Assembly (NCBI RefSeq): GCF_002013465.1
Contig: NZ_MAFC01000029.1
Span: forward strand, 1-64,000
DNA from: Mycobacterium sp. D16R12
Lineage (GTDB): Bacteria > Actinomycetota > Actinomycetes > Mycobacteriales > Mycobacteriaceae
Reading direction: 5' to 3'
Length of the DNA stretch: 64,000 bases
Below are positions 1-7,968 of the stretch, piece by piece. Position 1 is the stretch's first letter. Every line of letters begins with the position of its first letter. Both the position numbers and the translations under genes were made by a program. The notes under the pieces are model-generated. The model was not told the DNA's origin. It did not search any database and saw only the letters and a program-made list of their open reading frames with translations.

Positions 1-73
1 CATAAACGCCCTGTCTTGGAGGCCCGGTGCCTCTAGATCTGTTGTGAATAAATATTTCAGGAGGAAACACGAT

Positions 74-298
74 ATGTCCGAGCAGATCTTCGCCATCAGC
101 GGGATGCACTGCAACTCGTGCGTCATGGGAGTGACGGAGGCGCTGACCGCACTCGACCCGGTGCGCGAGGTGTCCGTCGACCTGGACCCCAAGGGTGCCT
201 CGAAGGTACGCGTTCTGTCCGACAGTGTGCTGTCGGTGGAAGAAGTTCACGACACGCTTGTGCGTGCCGGTGGTGATTTCGCGGTCGCTGCCGGATAG
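74..298 (+). CDS. Heavy-metal-associated (HMA) domain protein, CopZ-like metallochaperone
   Basis: A 74-residue protein made of a single HMA domain. The motif GMHCNSC near residues 10-16 supplies the CxxC pair that binds Cu(I) or a similar soft metal in this family, and the length is typical of free-standing chaperones. The start at 74 is chosen because AGGAGGAAA lies just upstream at a good distance; an earlier in-frame ATG at 44 would include that ribosome binding site. Such proteins normally deliver copper to a P-type ATPase, but no ATPase or copper-sensing regulator is visible in this window, so the partner presumably lies upstream. Metal identity is inferred from family only. Confidence 0.85.
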   Translation: MSEQIFAISGMHCNSCVMGVTEALTALDPVREVSVDLDPKGASKVRVLSDSVLSVEEVHDTLVRAGGDFAVAAG

Positions 299-325
299 CG
301 GCTACCGGCGGAAAACGCTAGTACC

Positions 326-1132
326 TCAGCCGAACTCGATCACCGTGTGCGGTGCGCGCACCCGGTCCAGGCCGGGCAGTGCATACAGCAGCGGGCCGGC
401 CCAGCGCAGTACCTTGCCGCGCCCGGCCGGCATCCGCAGCTCGCGCACGCTGCGGATGCCGGGGATGGCACGCAGTTCTCCGTACTGATTTGCGGTGAAC
501 GAGAAGGGCATTGGCGGCACAGTGTACTGCTCGCTGAGTCTCATCCCGCGTTGCGAGTGTGTGCTCAGGAACTTCGGCACGGAATCGAAGATCAGCCTGC
601 CGCCAGGGAAATGCTTGGCGCACTCGGCGATCAGGTCGAATACCGGTTCGCGCTCCAGATACTGGAAGAGGCCCTCAGCGGTGATCAGCACGCCGCGGGA
701 GCCGTCCACCCGGTCCATCCACGAATAGTCGAGCGCGGATTGCGCACGGTAGTGCAACCGGTCGGATTGCGGAAGCAGCTGTCGACGCAGCCGGACGATG
801 GGCTCCAGGTCCACCGATGTCCAGGTGAGCTCGCCGTTGTCGACGCGCCAGAAGCTCGTCTGCAAGCCCTCGGCCAAGGCCACCACACTCGCTCGCGGAT
901 GCCCGGTCAGATACTCCCGCGTGGCCGTGTCGAATATCAAGGCGCGCAAGGCAGTAGCTTGATGTGTGCGCCCGAAATGCTGAAAGTCGTAATCAAGGCG
1001 GGCGTGCAGTGCGACGGCCATGGGGTCATCGATGATACCGTCCGGCCGGGCCGCTTCCGTCGCCCGTTGATGCAAGGTGAGCAGCGCGGTCTCGGACACA
1101 CCGTCGAGGTGTCGAGCATCGATGACTGGCAT
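326..1132 (-). CDS. Class I SAM-dependent methyltransferase, leucine carboxyl methyltransferase (PF04072)-like
   Basis: A 268-residue protein resembling the large mycobacterial family of leucine-carboxyl-methyltransferase-like O-methyltransferases. It has an early DPMA segment, a VVALAEGLQTSFWRVDNG stretch that corresponds to the SAM-binding loop, and a later VLITAEGLFQYLE motif characteristic of the family. The start at 1132 is supported by the hexamer TACAGT seven bases upstream, fitting a leaderless transcript; the frame stays open further upstream but loses family-like sequence. It is divergent from the PPE gene. The substrate is unknown. Confidence 0.8.
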   Translation of the reverse strand: MPVIDARHLDGVSETALLTLHQRATEAARPDGIIDDPMAVALHARLDYDFQHFGRTHQATALRALIFDTATREYLTGHPRASVVALAEGLQTSFWRVDNGELTWTSVDLEPIVRLRRQLLPQSDRLHYRAQSALDYSWMDRVDGSRGVLITAEGLFQYLEREPVFDLIAECAKHFPGGRLIFDSVPKFLSTHSQRGMRLSEQYTVPPMPFSFTANQYGELRAIPGIRSVRELRMPAGRGKVLRWAGPLLYALPGLDRVRAPHTVIEFG

Positions 1133-1299
1133 GGGGCCGACTGTACGGGACGGCGATACTGCGTGGGAATTCCTGGCGCGCAACGATAAATGTGATTTCG
1201 AACGCTGATTCTGGTTGTGCGGGAACTTTCCGGTGCACAGTACGACTACTCCCATGGAGACGCGAAACCGACTGCGTCCATTCAGCAGGGAGGCGACGG

Positions 1300-2712
1300 G
1301 TGACGGCACCGATATGGATGGCGGAGCCTCCGGAGGTGCATTCGGCGCTGTTGAGTGCGGGCCCGGGTCCGGGTGCGGTGCTCGCCGCCGCCATGCAGTG
1401 GCAAGAGATCGCGGACAACTATGCACGCACGGCGGTCGAGCTGACCCAGGTCTTGGCCGGAGTTCAGGCAAGCAGTTGGCAGGGGCCCAGTGCCGCGGAG
1501 TATGTGGCCGCCCACGGGCCGTACCTGGCGTGGCTCGAGCAGGCCGCTGTTGAGAGCGCTCTCATTGCCACGCAACACGAAACAACCGCCGCGGCCTACG
1601 GTGGTGCGCTGGCGGCCATGCCCACACTTGCCGAGCTCGCCATCAATCACGTGACGCACGGGGTGCTGGTCGGCACGAACTTCTTTGGAATCAACACCAT
1701 CCCGATCGCGCTCAACGAGGCCGACTATGTCCGCATGTGGGTGCAGGCCGCGGGCACCATGAGCGCCTATCAGGCGACCTCCGAGGCCATGACGTCGGCG
1801 ATACCGCCTACTCAGCAGGCGCCGCCGATTCTCGGTCCCGGCGGCGAGGCTCGCAGTGACCAATCGGATCCGCCCCTGGGTTCGCCCGAGCAGATCAAGC
1901 AGATGCTGCAGGGCTTTCAGCAGTGGTTCGAGAAGATGGGCTTCAATCCAGCGACTTCGGCCGTGCTCGCCGTGATCATGCTCTTCCTCTACGACCTACT
2001 CTGGTACCCGTATTACGCCTCGTACCTGCTGCCGTTTCTCATTCCCGCCCTCAGTGGGCTCAGTGGTTTGGCGGCACTGGTACACCTTCGGCCTACTCCG
2101 GCAGCGGTTCCGGCTCCGGCGGCAGCGCCCTCTGCCGACAGGCCGGCGCTCCGGGCTGTGCATCGTCCGGAGGCGAGCCTGGCGGCGGTACCCCTGCCTG
2201 CCATGTCCGCTGCCCCGTCGGGAGGCACGTCGCCGGCCGCTCCCGCGCCGAGCGCGACTGCTCCGGCTCCGTCCGCCCCTCCCGCATCGATGAGTGGGAT
2301 CACTTATGCCATACCCGGTTTGGTGCCGCCCGGGGTGAGCTTCGGCCCCAAGGGCACGGCGAAATCGTCGGATTCTGCCGTCGACACGATCGATGCCGCC
2401 GCAGCGGCAAGTGTTACGGCGGTGGCTCCCGTTCGGCGCAGGCAGCGCAGCAAGAACAAGGCCCGCATCGGTGGCCAGCGCTACGAATACCTGGAAGCGA
2501 CAGCCGGTATGGGCGCGACGGCCGGGTACTCCACCGACACCGGCGAGCGCGCTGCGACCGGCCGGGGTGCCGGCCCGCTGGGATTCGCGGGCACGGCGCC
2601 CGCCGTGACCAGTACACACACCGCCAGGGCGGTCAGACGCGGATCAGATGACACTCCGCAGGTGGTTCCCATGCTCCCGAGTACCTGGGAACCCGACAGT
2701 ACGGACCAGTGA
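1300..2712 (+). CDS. PPE family protein, PPE-PPW subfamily
   Basis: A 470-residue PPE protein. The N-terminus (APIWMAEPPEVHSALL) carries the Pro-Pro-Glu signature, followed by the helical PPE domain with a WxG motif (SWQGPSA). A hydrophobic stretch lies near residues 217-250, then an Ala/Pro-rich linker, and the C-terminus has GFAGT (about residue 427) and PMLPSTW (about 457), matching the GFxGT and PxxPxxW motifs that define the PPW subfamily. The GTG start at 1300 sits behind GGGAGG. PPE proteins are usually exported by ESX systems as heterodimers with PE proteins; no PE gene is adjacent here. Function is not predictable beyond cell-surface or secreted location. Confidence 0.9.
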   Translation: MTAPIWMAEPPEVHSALLSAGPGPGAVLAAAMQWQEIADNYARTAVELTQVLAGVQASSWQGPSAAEYVAAHGPYLAWLEQAAVESALIATQHETTAAAYGGALAAMPTLAELAINHVTHGVLVGTNFFGINTIPIALNEADYVRMWVQAAGTMSAYQATSEAMTSAIPPTQQAPPILGPGGEARSDQSDPPLGSPEQIKQMLQGFQQWFEKMGFNPATSAVLAVIMLFLYDLLWYPYYASYLLPFLIPALSGLSGLAALVHLRPTPAAVPAPAAAPSADRPALRAVHRPEASLAAVPLPAMSAAPSGGTSPAAPAPSATAPAPSAPPASMSGITYAIPGLVPPGVSFGPKGTAKSSDSAVDTIDAAAAASVTAVAPVRRRQRSKNKARIGGQRYEYLEATAGMGATAGYSTDTGERAATGRGAGPLGFAGTAPAVTSTHTARAVRRGSDDTPQVVPMLPSTWEPDSTDQ

Positions 2713-2864
2713 TAGCCGTTCTACCTGCATCTATAAGTAAAACTTTGGGGCCGTTCACGGATTAGGCACTACTCACGGGCGTCTTTGCGCAGAACAATCG
2801 AAGACAGTCACCGGAAGCATCAGCGGTGGCGTTCCTAGATTTCCACGCAGAGAAGGGCAGAACA

Positions 2865-3902
2865 GTGAGCGAGTACGGATGGACAGTGGTCGGCGCGGGC
2901 CCCGCAGGAATTGCGGCAGTGGGGAAGCTGCTCGACCACGGAGTGCCGCCCGGCTCGATCGCCTGGGTCGACCCGGAGTTCGCCGCGGGCGACTTCGGCA
3001 CGAAATGGCGTGCTGTGCCGAGTAATACGTCGGTGAAGCTGTTCATCAACTACCTGACGGACGCACAGTCCTTCCGGTTCGCCCATGCACCGCATTTCGC
3101 GTTGAACGACCTCGCACCCACGGACACCTGTCTGCTCGGGGATGTCGCTGATCCGCTGGTGTGGATCACCGAGCAGCTCTGTGACCAAGTGCATGCCCTG
3201 CGCACCATCGCGACGGGTCTGTCACTGCAGGGGGGCCAGTGGACCGTGCAAACCGAAATGGGTGATATCACTTCGAAGAACGTGATCCTCGCGGTCGGTT
3301 CGGTTCCCAAGACACTCGATTACCCGTGGTTGAACGAGATCCCGATCGAGGTGGCGCTCAACCCCGAGAAGCTTGCCGCGTTGCCGCTGGAGGGGGCCAC
3401 CGTCGCCGTCTTCGGTGCGTCGCACTCGAGCATGATCGCCTTGCCCAACCTGCTGGCCGGCCCGGCGGCCAAGGTGATCAACTTCTATCGCGGCCCGTTG
3501 CGTTATGCGGTCGACATGGGGGACTGGACGCTGTTCGACGACACCGGCTTGAAGGGCGAGGCCGCACGGTGGGCGCGGGAGAACATCGACGGCGTGCTGC
3601 CGGACCGGTTGCAGCGCTGCCTCGTTGACAGCCCTGAATACCTCGAGCTGCTCCAGAGCTGCGATTACGCGGTGTACACCGTCGGGTTCAGTCCGAGGCC
3701 GATACCCGCTGCGCCGCAGTGGGGGCACCTGGAGTGCAATGCCGCCAACGGGATCATCGCACCTGGTCTGTTTGGCGCCGGAATTGCGTTCCCCGAGTAC
3801 CGGATTGACCCGATGGGTTTCGGTGAACACCGCGTGGGACTGCAGAAGTTCATGGATCGTCTCAACAAGGTAATGCCGTTATGGCTGAAGTACGGCTCGT
3901 GA
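2865..3902 (+). CDS. FAD/NAD(P)-binding oxidoreductase of unknown substrate
   Basis: A 345-residue flavoprotein. The N-terminal VVGAGPAGIAAVG is a dinucleotide-binding GxGxxG motif for FAD, and a second Rossmann-like segment, VAVFGASHSSMIAL, lies near the middle, as in pyridine-nucleotide-disulphide-type monooxygenases and reductases. No CxxC redox pair is visible. The GTG at 2865 is preferred because AAGGG lies upstream; in-frame extension to 2826 is possible. The DUF202 gene begins before this gene ends, so the two probably form an operon. Substrate and partner are unknown. Confidence 0.75.
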   Translation: MSEYGWTVVGAGPAGIAAVGKLLDHGVPPGSIAWVDPEFAAGDFGTKWRAVPSNTSVKLFINYLTDAQSFRFAHAPHFALNDLAPTDTCLLGDVADPLVWITEQLCDQVHALRTIATGLSLQGGQWTVQTEMGDITSKNVILAVGSVPKTLDYPWLNEIPIEVALNPEKLAALPLEGATVAVFGASHSSMIALPNLLAGPAAKVINFYRGPLRYAVDMGDWTLFDDTGLKGEAARWARENIDGVLPDRLQRCLVDSPEYLELLQSCDYAVYTVGFSPRPIPAAPQWGHLECNAANGIIAPGLFGAGIAFPEYRIDPMGFGEHRVGLQKFMDRLNKVMPLWLKYGS

Positions 3903-4246
3903 CCGTCGGTGAATCCGTTGGCGCCGAACCCGATTACCGATTCACGCTCGCCAACGAGCGGACATATCTGGCCTGGGTGCGTACCTCGCTGGCGCTCATT
4001 GCCAGCGGGGTAGCGCTCATGCAGTTCGTTCCGGAGTTCTGGATTCCGGGTGCCCGGCATGTGGCGAGCATCCTGCTGGTCATCACGGGCGGCGTGCTGG
4101 CGATGGCGGCCGCGCGCCGGCGGCGCCGGGTACAGGACGCCATGCGCCGCGACGCAGACCTGCCACCGAGTCATATGCCGACGTTTCTCAGCGTCCTGCT
4201 GCTGGGGATGGTGGTGCTGCTGGTGGCGCTGCTGCTCAAGGGCTAG
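3881..4246 (+). CDS. DUF202 (YidH-like) membrane protein
   Basis: A 121-residue integral membrane protein of the DUF202 family. The N-terminal RFTLANERTYLAWVRTSLALIASG is the family's conserved segment. About three hydrophobic helices follow, with an Arg-rich cytoplasmic loop after the second (AAARRRRRVQDAMRR). The ATG at 3881 overlaps the preceding flavoprotein gene by 22 bases; an alternative GTG at 3899 would overlap its stop as GTGA. Co-transcription with the flavoprotein is likely. The family has no established biochemical role. Confidence 0.85.
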   Translation: MAEVRLVTVGESVGAEPDYRFTLANERTYLAWVRTSLALIASGVALMQFVPEFWIPGARHVASILLVITGGVLAMAAARRRRRVQDAMRRDADLPPSHMPTFLSVLLLGMVVLLVALLLKG

Positions 4247-4299
4247 CGATGTACCTGGCCGCGTGGGTGGGCTCCAAACATGTCGTCGACGAAGACCGC

Positions 4300-4305
4300 T
4301 AAGCT
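4300..4305 (+). promoter_or_regulatory. Candidate -10 element for tRNA-Thr
   Basis: TAAGCT fits the mycobacterial TANNNT -10 pattern and would place transcription start about nine bases before the mature tRNA 5' end. No convincing -35 is seen. Confidence 0.4.
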
Positions 4306-4320
4306 GTACGACGTTCTATT

Positions 4321-4392
4321 GCCTCCTTAGCTCAGTGGTAGAGCACCGCTCTTGTAAAGCGAAGGTCGTCAGTTCAATCCTGACAGGGGGCT
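4321..4392 (+). tRNA. tRNA-Thr, anticodon TGT
   Basis: A 72-base cloverleaf. The acceptor arms GCCTCCT and AGGGGGC pair (one G-T pair), the D-arm contains AGCTCAGTGGTAGAGC, the anticodon loop is CTTGTAA flanked by GCT/AGC, and the T-arm is GTCAG-TTCAATC-CTGAC. The anticodon TGT reads ACA and other threonine codons by wobble. The discriminator base is T and CCA is not encoded, as is common in mycobacteria. Confidence 0.95.
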
Positions 4393-4437
4393 CAACGAGT
4401 TATTTGTCATGTCGGTGTCGTCACGTAATTTCAGCCC

Positions 4438-4842
4438 ATGAGACTGTGCCTTGGTTGCGGCGCACCACTTTCCAGGCGAAGCCAGAAGATCTATTGCGGC
4501 AATGCTTGCCAGGCGGCAGCCCGACGCGTTGCCAGTATCAGACTGTGGCTCGAGTCCGGTGAGGCCCGGGTGCGCAGCGAGCAGGGCCACTTCATTCGGC
4601 ACTTTCTCGCAGCGGCTCAATCGGGCTGCTGCGCAATCTGCGGTGGAGCGAGCATCTGGCAAGACTCCCCGCTCGTACTGGTCTTGGACCATATCGACGG
4701 AAACCCGGTCAACAATTGTCGAGAGAATCTGCGGCTGGTCTGCCCGAACTGCGACTCGCAACTGTCGACCTACAAGAGCCGCAATCGCGGCAATGGCCGC
4801 AGTTTCCGCAGGCAGCGCTATGCCGACGGAAAGTCGTACTAG
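4438..4842 (+). CDS. Small HNH endonuclease-like protein with zinc-finger N-terminus
   Basis: A 134-residue protein. The N-terminus has a CLGC...YCGNAC arrangement that looks like a zinc-binding ribbon. The C-terminal half contains CAIC, then LDHIDGNPVNNCRENLRLVC and PNCDSQ, a full HNH core with the catalytic His in DHIDG, a structural Asn and two CxxC zinc pairs. TAATTT lies six bases before the ATG, fitting a leaderless start. It stands alone 45 bases after tRNA-Thr. Free-standing HNH proteins of this size occur in phages and as chromosomal domesticated copies; no integrase or phage gene is present here, so its role (nicking, mobility remnant, repair) is open. Confidence 0.85.
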   Translation: MRLCLGCGAPLSRRSQKIYCGNACQAAARRVASIRLWLESGEARVRSEQGHFIRHFLAAAQSGCCAICGGASIWQDSPLVLVLDHIDGNPVNNCRENLRLVCPNCDSQLSTYKSRNRGNGRSFRRQRYADGKSY

Positions 4843-4850
4843 TCCGCCGA

Positions 4851-5600
4851 CTAGATCTCGCCTTCGATAACTCGCTCGGACCGTATCGGCCGCGGTGAGC
4901 TGGACGGTCGCGACGGTCGCCGGCGTGGCAGGAAACCGCCCAGTGGACCGACCACGGAGCTGAGTGCCGAGACGGTATCGGTCAGTAGCTCGATGGTGGG
5001 TGTCAGCGCGTCGATATTGGGCGCCAGCTTGGCGGCCGTCTCCGACAGGTTGGCCAGCTGCTGCAGTGGACCGTCCTTCGCGGTGAATTTGTCCAGGACG
5101 CCCTCTTCGCGCATCAGCCGTTCGAGGATCCCGTCCTCGGCGAGCAGCTGATCGACCAGCCCACCCGGTGCGAGCGCCCGGTCCAGGGCGCCGTCCTGTG
5201 AGGTGAGTCGATCGACGGGCCCGTCCTTGGCGAAGAGCCGGTCCAGGACACCACCGGGTTCGGTGAGCCGATCAGCAAGCCCGCCGGGCGCCATGACGCG
5301 CTCTACCGGTCCACCCGGCCGCAGCGCCCTGCCGATGGGCTTGTCCTCTTCCATGAGCTCGGCGACCCTCATCGCCGAGCTCAGCGGGCTCTTGCGTCCG
5401 ACCAGCCCTAGCAGGGATTCGACGGTGCCAACCAGGCCCGATCCGGGGGCGTCGGGTTGGCCGTCGTGGGGCCGTCCGTCGGGCAGTTCGGCGAGAATTT
5501 CGCGCCCGGTATCGATCGCCTTCGCGGCCACCGCCAAGCCGGTGTCGGCAACGGCCAGCGAAATCTTGAGCGGCGCGGTGATCAGCGACACCAGCTTCAT
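4851..5600 (-). CDS. Decapeptide-repeat protein divergent from phoP (Rv0756c-like)
   Basis: A 249-residue protein with no catalytic motif that I recognise. By position, next to and divergent from phoP, it matches M. tuberculosis Rv0756c. The N-terminal 30 residues are hydrophobic but not a clear signal peptide. Residues 96-185 consist of nine contiguous 10-residue repeats with an invariant Gly at position 2 and Asp/Glu plus a basic or Gln residue around positions 5-6; residues 86-95 form a weaker tenth unit. A hydrophobic stretch (VSALSSVVGPLGGFL) and a basic Pro/Ser-rich tail follow. TAGAGT six bases upstream of the ATG suggests a leaderless transcript. The regulatory region is shared with phoP, so PhoP control is possible but unproven. 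Confidence 0.8.
   Translation of the reverse strand: MKLVSLITAPLKISLAVADTGLAVAAKAIDTGREILAELPDGRPHDGQPDAPGSGLVGTVESLLGLVGRKSPLSSAMRVAELMEEDKPIGRALRPGGPVERVMAPGGLADRLTEPGGVLDRLFAKDGPVDRLTSQDGALDRALAPGGLVDQLLAEDGILERLMREEGVLDKFTAKDGPLQQLANLSETAAKLAPNIDALTPTIELLTDTVSALSSVVGPLGGFLPRRRPSRPSSSPRPIRSERVIEGEI
5046..5315 (-). repeat. Nine tandem 30-bp units encoding decapeptide repeats
   Basis: In-frame coding repeat, residues 96-185 of the preceding protein. Unit consensus is (G/D)-G-x-(L/V)-(D/E)-(R/Q/K)-(L/F/A)-x-x-x, with no gaps across nine copies; examples are GGLADRLTEP, GGVLDRLFAK and DGPVDRLTSQ. The nucleotide units have diverged, so the protein pattern rather than the DNA appears conserved. 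Confidence 0.9.
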
Positions 5601-5654
5601 GGCACAACTCTAGGGCGACTTTGCGCGGTTGGCTGACAATCTCCTGTGAAGAAC

Positions 5655-5672
5655 TCACAGGAACCTCACAGC
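5655..5672 (+). promoter_or_regulatory. PhoP box (direct repeat) in the phoP promoter
   Basis: TCACAGG-AACC-TCACAGC: two 7-base direct repeats with a 4-base spacer, the known mycobacterial PhoP-binding architecture. The downstream repeat overlaps the expected -35 position, 17 bases before the -10-like TAAATT at 5690-5695. An extra CTGTGA at 5644-5649 forms an inverted pair with the first repeat. Autoregulation by PhoP is the natural reading. Confidence 0.85.
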
Positions 5673-5689
5673 GAAGATCCAGCACACCG

Positions 5690-5695
5690 TAAATT
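5690..5695 (+). promoter_or_regulatory. phoP: Candidate -10 element of phoP
   Basis: TAAATT, 17 bases downstream of the PhoP-box repeat that occupies the -35 region. Transcription would start near 5702, giving a leader of roughly 15 bases with GGAAG before the GTG at 5717. Confidence 0.6.
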
Positions 5696-5716
5696 TTGAG
5701 GGGAAGATTGTCAGAG

Positions 5717-6457
5717 GTGAGCATCACGACTGAGACACACCAAGGAACGTTTCCCGCCAACGGCACCACCCCCGCCAAGGTGCTGGTGGTCGACGATGAG
5801 TCGAACATTGTCGAACTGCTCTCGGTCAGTCTCAAATTCCAGGGGTTTGACGTCTACACCGCCGACAGCGGTGCCGCCGCCCTGGATCTGGCCCGCACGG
5901 TTCGCCCCGATGCCGTGATCCTCGACGTGATGATGCCCGGAATGGACGGATTCGGGGTACTGCGCCGCCTGCGCGCCGACGGGATCGATGCGCCGACGCT
6001 GTTCCTGACCGCCCGCGACGGTCTGCAGGACAAGATCGCGGGACTGACGCTGGGCGCCGATGACTACGTGACCAAGCCGTTCAGCCTGGAAGAGGTGGTC
6101 GCCCGGCTGCGGGTGATCCTGCGTCGCTCCGGGATGGGCTCGGAGCCTGCCCGCAAATCGCGGCTCAGTTTCGCCGATATCGAGCTCGACGAGGACACCC
6201 ATGAGGTGTGGAAGACCGGTGAGCCGGTTGCGCTCTCGCCCACCGAGTTCACGCTGCTGCGGTATTTCATGATCAACGCGGGCACCGTGCTCAGTAAGCC
6301 CAAGATCCTCGACCATGTGTGGCGTTATGACTTTGGTGGCGATGTGAACGTCGTCGAGTCCTACGTCTCGTATCTGCGGCGCAAGATCGACAACGGTGAG
6401 AAGCGGTTGTTGCATACGCTTCGTGGCGTGGGATACGTATTGCGCGAGCCGCGGTGA
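5717..6457 (+). CDS. phoP: Response regulator PhoP
   Basis: A 246-residue OmpR-family response regulator, partner of PhoR. The receiver domain has the acidic pair DD near residue 26, the phospho-accepting Asp at about residue 70 (AVILDVMMPG), and the conserved Lys in DDYVTKPFS. The C-terminal winged helix has LSPTEFTLLRYF and the recognition region ending in HTLRGVGYVLREPR, nearly identical to M. tuberculosis PhoP as I recall it. The GTG at 5717 is chosen since the TTG at 5696 immediately abuts the -10 and would not be transcribed. It overlaps phoR by GTGA. In M. tuberculosis PhoP controls complex-lipid synthesis, pH adaptation and ESX-1 secretion; the target set here may differ. Confidence 0.97.
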   Translation: MSITTETHQGTFPANGTTPAKVLVVDDESNIVELLSVSLKFQGFDVYTADSGAAALDLARTVRPDAVILDVMMPGMDGFGVLRRLRADGIDAPTLFLTARDGLQDKIAGLTLGADDYVTKPFSLEEVVARLRVILRRSGMGSEPARKSRLSFADIELDEDTHEVWKTGEPVALSPTEFTLLRYFMINAGTVLSKPKILDHVWRYDFGGDVNVVESYVSYLRRKIDNGEKRLLHTLRGVGYVLREPR

Positions 6458-7968
6458 GTGCCCGCCCCGGCGTTCGTCGGGGTGTACCGCTGCGGGTGAG
6501 CCTCGTGGTCGGAACCTTGGTTTTGGTTGCGCTCGGGTTGGTGGCATCTGGCATTGCGGTGACTACCACCATGCAGCGCACCATGATGAACCGTGCCGAT
6601 CGCGAGCTGATCGACGCCGCGAATGGGTGGGCGAACCGGCCACCGCCACCGCCGCCTGCCTTCGACACCAACCGGCATCGGCCCCCGTCCTTGTTCTTCA
6701 TCCGCACCACCGATGACCGTGGGCGGGTGGTCATCATGCTCAATGACCGCGCCCGGGCCGATCCGGACTTACCGCTCGACAATGACGTGGGTGGCCGCCC
6801 CGTGACGGTGCGCTCGGCGGACGGCACCACGGAGTGGCGTGCGGTGTCCCGCCACGACGCGTTGGGCGGATACACGACAGTTGCCCGCGATATCACCGAT
6901 GTGCGCACCACGGCCCGCGACCTGTTGTGGCTGCAGGTGGCGATAGGGATCGCCGTGCTGACTGTGCTTGGTATTGCGGGATATTGGTTGGTGCACCGCA
7001 GCCTGCGGCCGCTCGCCGAAGTAGAGGCAACGGCCGCCGATATCGCTGCGGGTCATCTTGATCGGCGGGTGCCGGAACGCGACCCGCGTACCGAGGTGGG
7101 CCGATTGTCGTTGGCGCTCAATGGAATGCTTGCGCAGATTCAGCGCGCGGTGGCCGATTCGCAGAAGTCCGCGAAGACGGCCCGCACTTCGGAGGAGCGC
7201 ATGCGTCGGTTCATCACCGATGCCAGTCATGAATTGCGTACACCCCTGACCACCATCCGCGGCTACGCCGAGCTCTACCGCCAGGGTGCTGCCACCGACA
7301 TCGAGCTGGTGCTGGGCCGCATCGAAGGAGAGTCGACCCGCATGGGTCAGCTCGTGGAGGACTTGCTGCTGTTGGCGCGACTGGACGCGCATCGGCCGAT
7401 GGAGCAGCGGCTCGTCGACCTACTGGTGTTGGCCACCGATGCCGTGCACGATGCGAAAGCCACTGCGCCCGAACGTGATGTGGAGCTGGAAGTCTTTGAC
7501 GGCCCGGGCACTCCGGAGGTCATCGGCGACGAGCTGAGGTTGCGTCAGGTGCTGGGCAATCTGGTGAGCAACGCGCTCGGGCACACCACCGCTGCCGTCC
7601 GGGTCCGGGTGGGCACCGAGGGAGATGACGCCGTCCTGGAGGTCATCGACGCGGGACCGGGCATGACGAAGACCGATGCAGAACGTGTCTTTGAGCGGTT
7701 CTATCGTGCGGACACCTCACGCACCCGCAGTAGCGGCGGTACAGGGCTGGGTCTGTCGATCGTCGACGCCCTCACCGCCGCGCATGACGGCACCGTCACC
7801 GTGCACACCGCGCCCGGTGCGGGCTGCCGATTCGAGGTGCGGCTGCCTCGCGCCGATATGACCGACGAGGAAACCGAGAGCGAGGACGTCGATGCTGAGG
7901 TGGCGGAGGCTGCGGCTTCTGCGCCAAAGATCTTGCGGACTAGTCGATCTCAGCCAGCGCAGCCTTGA
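6454..7968 (+). CDS. phoR: Sensor histidine kinase PhoR
   Basis: A 504-residue membrane kinase cognate to PhoP. Transmembrane helices lie at about residues 14-37 and 157-180, bracketing a periplasmic sensor segment that includes a proline tract (RPPPPPPAF). A HAMP linker follows, then the HisKA motif SHELRTPLTTIRGYAE with phospho-accepting His259, and the ATP-binding domain with NLVSNAL (N box), DAGPGM (G1) and GGTGLGLSIV (G2). The C-terminal tail is acidic. The GTG start overlaps the phoP stop, so the two are translationally coupled. The 3' end overlaps the convergent HIT gene by 29 bases. Confidence 0.97.
   Translation: MSARPGVRRGVPLRVSLVVGTLVLVALGLVASGIAVTTTMQRTMMNRADRELIDAANGWANRPPPPPPAFDTNRHRPPSLFFIRTTDDRGRVVIMLNDRARADPDLPLDNDVGGRPVTVRSADGTTEWRAVSRHDALGGYTTVARDITDVRTTARDLLWLQVAIGIAVLTVLGIAGYWLVHRSLRPLAEVEATAADIAAGHLDRRVPERDPRTEVGRLSLALNGMLAQIQRAVADSQKSAKTARTSEERMRRFITDASHELRTPLTTIRGYAELYRQGAATDIELVLGRIEGESTRMGQLVEDLLLLARLDAHRPMEQRLVDLLVLATDAVHDAKATAPERDVELEVFDGPGTPEVIGDELRLRQVLGNLVSNALGHTTAAVRVRVGTEGDDAVLEVIDAGPGMTKTDAERVFERFYRADTSRTRSSGGTGLGLSIVDALTAAHDGTVTVHTAPGAGCRFEVRLPRADMTDEETESEDVDAEVAEAAASAPKILRTSRSQPAQP

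Noticed and set aside
1133..1471. N-terminal extension of the methyltransferase to 1471
   Set aside because: The extension is Pro/Arg/Ser-rich, overlaps the divergent PPE gene start, and a leaderless promoter fits the start at 1132.
4321..4900. A mobile island integrated at tRNA-Thr
   Set aside because: No integrase, no repeat of the tRNA 3' end nearby and only one candidate gene; I keep the HNH gene but not an island.
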